Shown here piece after piece: positions 59,307 to 64,000 of a stretch of DNA of 64,000 bases; position 1 is the first letter of the stretch; each line of letters starts with the position of its first letter. Location: contig JAHLKC010000150.1 of assembly GCA_025449115.1 (NCBI GenBank), positions 1 to 64,000 on the forward strand. The letters are read 5' to 3'. The position numbers were made by a program, and so were the translations under genes. The stretch comes from Chytridium lagenaria (lineage: Eukaryota > Chytridiomycota > Chytridiomycetes > Chytridiales > Chytridiaceae). The notes under the pieces are model-generated. The model saw only the letters and a program-made list of their open reading frames with translations. It did no database searches and was not told the DNA's origin.

Positions 59307-59530
59307 AAATCCTTCTTTCCCCCTCAAATCATTGCATGACATAAGCTTGGGGCATATTCGGTGACGAAATTGGGCTGAGGTTCTTTGGCTTTTCCACAGA
59401 CACAGGTGTTTGCTGTGAAGAATCAAGATCCTCCGCAGACGTTCTTCGAGATCGAATTTCTGTCACAATCACCAAAACACGTTAAAGGGTGAACCACCAT
59501 TTTTGAAAAAAAACAAAACACATAAAAATC
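59307..59530. other. convergent 3' spacer with a direct repeat
   Basis: Between HIS3 and IML1 stops. It contains the first copy of GGTGAACCACCATTTTTGA (about 59486); the second copy (about 59536) lies in the last codons of IML1. Confidence 0.45.
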
Positions 59531-62500
59531 TTAATGGTGAACCACCATTTTTGAAATAAAGAAAAGGGGAATAATAAGCCCTCTCTCACCCCCTATATGC
59601 ATATTCGGCGCAACCGGCGTCAGTAAAAGTTGCGTCTCTAATTCCGTCCAAAGCAGCTGCAGCCCATTCCCATCAGCACATGCATCAATAAAGCCTCTCC
59701 GCATCATCTCCGGGTTAGGCGACGCATAATGTCCAGCCCCTCCACCGCTCCCCCTCCACCCCTCCAAACAGTTGACGCAGTCAAATGCAATCGATTATTC
59801 ACCCAAGCAAACCCACGTCCCGGTTCCAAGATCTGCACAAACGCCACACCAGACCGATGCACAAACTGCGTGTATTGGTAATTCGCCCTCTTGAACGACG
59901 ACACAATCGAGTTGAGCGGGAACAAGGCGTCAGACTCCACATCAAGAACAAAGCCTTGACGTTTTAAAAACTCCATCTCAAACCATTGATCTGGAAAATG
60001 TTGGGGCGTCGGTGCGGATTTGAGAGGAAGAGGGGGTGGTTGGACCGCGAGTGGGATCGGGATGACGCTGAGAAAGGGATTGTCGTTGGAGAATTCAGTC
60101 ACTTGCTCTACAGGGGCTTCGACGAGTTTAAGGCCACATTTTTCGGCAACCCGCGTCCAGCCTACCAATAGATCTTCAATGAGACGTGGTGTGCATACGA
60201 GCCAATGGAGTTGGAAGTGATAGCTATATTCCGATAAAATAAAAAATAAAATCAGATACGATCATATCTTCACTCTTGAACAAAACGCAGATTTAGCAGC
60301 GAACCCCTCACCTGTTTCTTGGATTATGCACAGTATCAAAATGAAGGAAAGCCAACTCCCTCCTCGAACTTCTCTTTTGCAAATCCAAATCAATCACCAA
60401 CTTTTTCTCAAGCTCAATCTGTCCCTTCACCGACACCAACGTCTCATCCTGAAGATTCATTTTCACCGCACCGTTCATCCTACCCCACCCTCCATGAGAC
60501 GTGATCGCCGGGCTCCCCACATCCTTCTCCTTTCCCGGCACCTCCCCACTTCGATTAATCTTAAAGTTCTTCCCAATACGATAAAAGTAGAACCCATCAA
60601 GAAACCTATGTCTCTTATTCACATGCTCAAACAATCCATGCGTGAGCAACTCCTCCCCAAACGCAACCGCGTCTTCCCTTGTCTCAATATCTGCAAAGGT
60701 GGCCAACAACCAGTCTACACATTCAGCACCAAGAACCACCTCATGGTATTGAATAAAATTCCAATTTCTATCCCTAATAGAGACACCGTTCAAAGGGTGT
60801 TGCACGCGTAACGCAATGGTGGTAAGGGGCGACGACCGTGTCAAAGTATCGATTGTAGGAGTGCTAGGAGACATATCGCTCAAGGAGCCCCGACGATCCA
60901 ATCGAGTTTCTGTGCTACCTTTCGCCAGCTCTTCCTTCACGTATGCCGAGATATTGAGGGTGGTGAATTGGACGTTGATTCCATTCTTGCGCATCAATTT
61001 CTTGGGTTGACCAGCATTGGCATCATCCTCAGGATCTATCCACCGAGACTTTTCAATTAAATCAATGAATCGGTTGAAACCAGCAAGCCTCAACTCCTCT
61101 TCATCAAAGTTCTCATTGAACGGCACTGGGAAAGAATTCATCTGTGGAGCATTTTCAAGGGGTATAAGAAGAAAGCGCGTTCGCCAGTAGCGAAACTGTT
61201 CATCCATCTCATTAAGATGGCCAGAAATGAGATTGTCTAATTGATTCCAGCGGTATTCGTTCAGATTAGAGAATGCAAAACTTAGACTTCGGAACGAATA
61301 ACCATTCATGTGTTCTGGCCATATTGAGCACGAGTACTGATAGCTCTTTGTGTCGTATGCGATTTTGCGTGTGTATCGTTTGACTTCAACATTTTTGCTT
61401 GATGCGTCGAAAAAGAGTCGATGGACGTGATCTCCCAAACTCAAGAAAAATGGGGTCACGGTAGAAATCTTGCTGCTGGTGCCTCTGCCACTCCAAAATT
61501 TTGGATACCATGGTCCACCGATAGTGTTCGGGGAGATCACCTCCTCTGGAACGATATTGCTCCTAATCGGTAACTTTTGGGAACCGTCTAGAGAACTTGA
61601 TACAACAAGCTGAAAACCCTGTTGAAGCCTCTGCGAAATCAATTCGGAGAGCAAAGACTCGACACGCTGAAGTTCGTTCCCAGAATCATCACCATACATG
61701 TTTTGACATCCGCAGGGGTGACGGCGTAAGTGCTCTCCGTATAAAAGTTCTGACAGTTCCTCGGCGTTTGGGAAAAAGTCAGTTGTCAACGGAAGACACG
61801 CAGGAGTGGTTAAAGACTTCCACTTGGTTCCTTGATCTCCTCTGTTAGGATGAAACGATAAATTGGGATATACGTGCTGCCAACGGCGTGTGTGCGAACT
61901 CACACGAATCACATTCTTTGACGGGTTGCAAGGGTTCACATAATTTTGCCGCACATTGTGCGTAGACCTCGGAAGGATTAGGGGTGGTCTGCCAGGTGAT
62001 ACTCGTTGACGGGACAGATCCATGAGTGGTGATGTTCCCGACTTGTAAGATCCAGAGTAACTTAAACGATTCGACGATGATTCACGCGCCTGACTATCTC
62101 GGTCAGAAACGCGAGTATTAGATCGAATTCTAATGGGTGCCTGCATATGATCACCCGATGAATCAGCTCTCATTCCAGCCCCTTTAGACGACTTTCCCAT
62201 TTCAACATTGTACTCTCCACTCCGCTCGCTTCCGCGATGACTCATATCTCCAATATGACCTCGAGAAAACGGCCCACTATTGACACTCCCAGCACCGGCG
62301 GACTCACTTGTGACTGTCAGACGATACTTGTTGTTATCTTCAAGCTTGCGGTGGGATTTGTTCCCAACAGCGAATATACTCTCATCGTACTTTTCAAACG
62401 GAGATGAGGAGTTATCATAAAGATCTCGGTCACCCAAATCATCTCTCAAGTCAAATGAGCCTCTGTCCATGTAGTCAACAGTCAGCGAGGAGCTTATTTC

Positions 62501-63991
62501 AAGACTCAGATTCTGAAGCTCGTGAACTTTACACCGGAAGTTGAACTTATCACTAGAGTTCGAATTATTTGACCACCTTGAATAAAAACTCATTTCTATC
62601 CAGCCCGGCAGAGTAAAGTAAATCTTGTCAGGAAGTTCACCCGAAGCGTCATCACTGAACAATGGATCCCACATATCGGCCTTTGTATCAAAATCCCCAG
62701 TTTTTTCGATCATTCAGCTCATAACCACCCGATAAGTCAGCACCCGATCCGTAAAGAGCATTTCCAGTCGGTGGATTCGTGTTGTTATCTTTTGCAGTGA
62801 ATTGAAACAAGGGAACTGCGTAAAGCGGAGGTTTGCAAAGGCTGACGAGATCACACCCGATTCCATTATCAATCATCCTCTGTGTTGTAAGACGGCATAA
62901 TTTACGGTCAACCTCAAATAAACCCGGGCTGGGAGTAATGACGACAACGCAAAGACCCGTTCTTGCAAGATCTCTGTCAATAAAATGCTTGTCGAAGGGG
63001 TTTAGGGCCAAATTGACAGCCTCAAGAATGTTTCCTTCGGCTGCAGGAGAGTTTGCTCCAGACAATGTCGTTGATCCATCATCACTGAATCTCTGAAGAA
63101 CGTGCTTTTGGAAAGACAATAAACTCCTTTTTAAGAGGGATAAGAACGGATGACCAGTCGGAACGGGTCTCCCAATCGACAACAACACGATAAAAGTCTC
63201 GGTAGTATCGTCCAAAGGCGTCAATACATATGGGACTTTCACCATTATCTTCTCCAATGTTCCCATAGGCTTCTTTAAAAGAAAGTCCGTGCGAAAAGCA
63301 CGATGGAAACAACGTGGTTTGTTCCAGTCCTCTTCCAACAGTCAAAGAGTTCAGGCAAAAACCCATTAAACGCCACTTCTCAAAATACAGTTCGCCATCA
63401 TCGTCAAACTCCCACATCTCTTTACTCATCTGAATAAAGATGAAGTACTTTGCTGATTCTGATCTGTAAATTGTCCTGGTGTTTTCTGTGATGTAGGCAC
63501 AAGGCACCTGACACATAGTAAGGTTTGGAACGAAGTTAACGAAACACCTACACTTCTTCCTCCCGTGACCAGTTCCTTAACCTGAGCCCTGACACCCAAC
63601 GACGTGACTTTTTTACCGACGTGTATACATGTATTGTTTAAACTTGTTTTTAACTTCCACATATCTGCCCGACCGATGTATTGATCTCTGAAAGACAGTT
63701 CCATAAAATCTGCTGATATTGTGGACTTCTCGACCTAACAGTGATGCATTACGAAAAAATAAGTCTTAAATCGGAATACCTTTCTAACGGCAACAGTAGT
63801 TCGGGGGAGAAGATCGAAGGTAGCGGCAATACTTTGCGTGATAGATATCTACTGACAAATGGTGAGACTAAGGGGATGCCATCCAACAGTACCTGCAGTT
63901 GAGGTTGCTTTGTACTTATATCCGGATCTATCGCGGTCACTTGAACGATCAAGCGCTTACCCTTGCCGGTTTCCGAGTCATTCTTTCCCAT
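59531..63991 (-). CDS. IML1: Iml1/DEPDC5, GATOR1 (SEACIT) complex subunit
   Basis: Catalytic-scaffold subunit of the GTPase-activating complex that restrains TORC1 on amino-acid starvation, at the vacuole or lysosome. ATG 63991 ([13 protein letters not shown]); upstream codons are open for the last 9 bases of the window. In order: [39 protein letters not shown] with [45 protein letters not shown] then [25 protein letters not shown], and [19 protein letters not shown]. The DEP domain is [20 protein letters not shown] to [10 protein letters not shown] (about 60570-60800). The C-terminal domain after a last intron (about 60227-60311) has [20 protein letters not shown] and [20 protein letters not shown]. 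Frame slips lie at 62701-62706 (T6 run), about 63108 and about 59740. They interrupt conserved sequence on both sides, so assembly error is the simplest reading. Confidence 0.92.
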
Positions 63992-64000
63992 TTCGACTCG

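Overview
This window comes from a nuclear chromosome of a fungus. The genes are interrupted by short GT-AG introns (mostly 44-120 nt), the gene set is fungal (zinc-cluster regulators with a fungal-specific middle domain, a HIS3-type imidazoleglycerol-phosphate dehydratase, a Pho2-type homeobox protein, an aromatic-acid-exporter-like membrane family), and coding strands alternate freely. An early-diverging lineage such as a chytrid would fit, but nothing here proves it. Almost every long gene has single-base frame slips, many in homopolymers and several inside invariant motifs (homeodomain helix 3, DEAD-box core, ABC signature region, IML1). I read most of them as uncorrected assembly indels, so gene spans below describe a locus rather than one open frame.

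Layout. 1-7 kb: the 3' part of an unrecognised gene, a PLAC8-family gene and a FUSC/ArAE-like membrane gene (FUSC-A). 8.6-10.5 kb: a Pho2/Phx1-type homeobox regulator. 11.4-16 kb: an AT-hook plus chromodomain protein, a nucleotidyltransferase-fold protein, a likely Mediator subunit 11 and a small unknown gene divergent from it. 16.2-20.2 kb: FUSC-B, a paralogue of FUSC-A on the other strand. 20.6-25.7 kb: a full-length ABCC/MRP-type ABC transporter. 25.8-26.5 kb: a degraded reading frame.

27.2-48.2 kb is the most distinctive part: eight consecutive zinc-cluster transcription-factor genes in the order ++----++, with almost nothing between them. In seven of the eight the zinc motif has only the first four cysteines of the classical six-cysteine binuclear cluster, and the same seven share a phase-2 intron just before the first cysteine. 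This looks like a local, lineage-specific expansion of regulators with a half-cluster.

48.4-64 kb returns to housekeeping genes: a DDX42-type DEAD-box helicase, a gene-free 2.5 kb stretch with four copies of a roughly 240-bp tandem repeat and a 21-G run, a GATA factor, a small putative mitochondrial protein divergent from a signal peptide peptidase, a DUF952-like protein divergent from HIS3, and an almost complete IML1/DEPDC5 gene (GATOR1/SEACIT complex).
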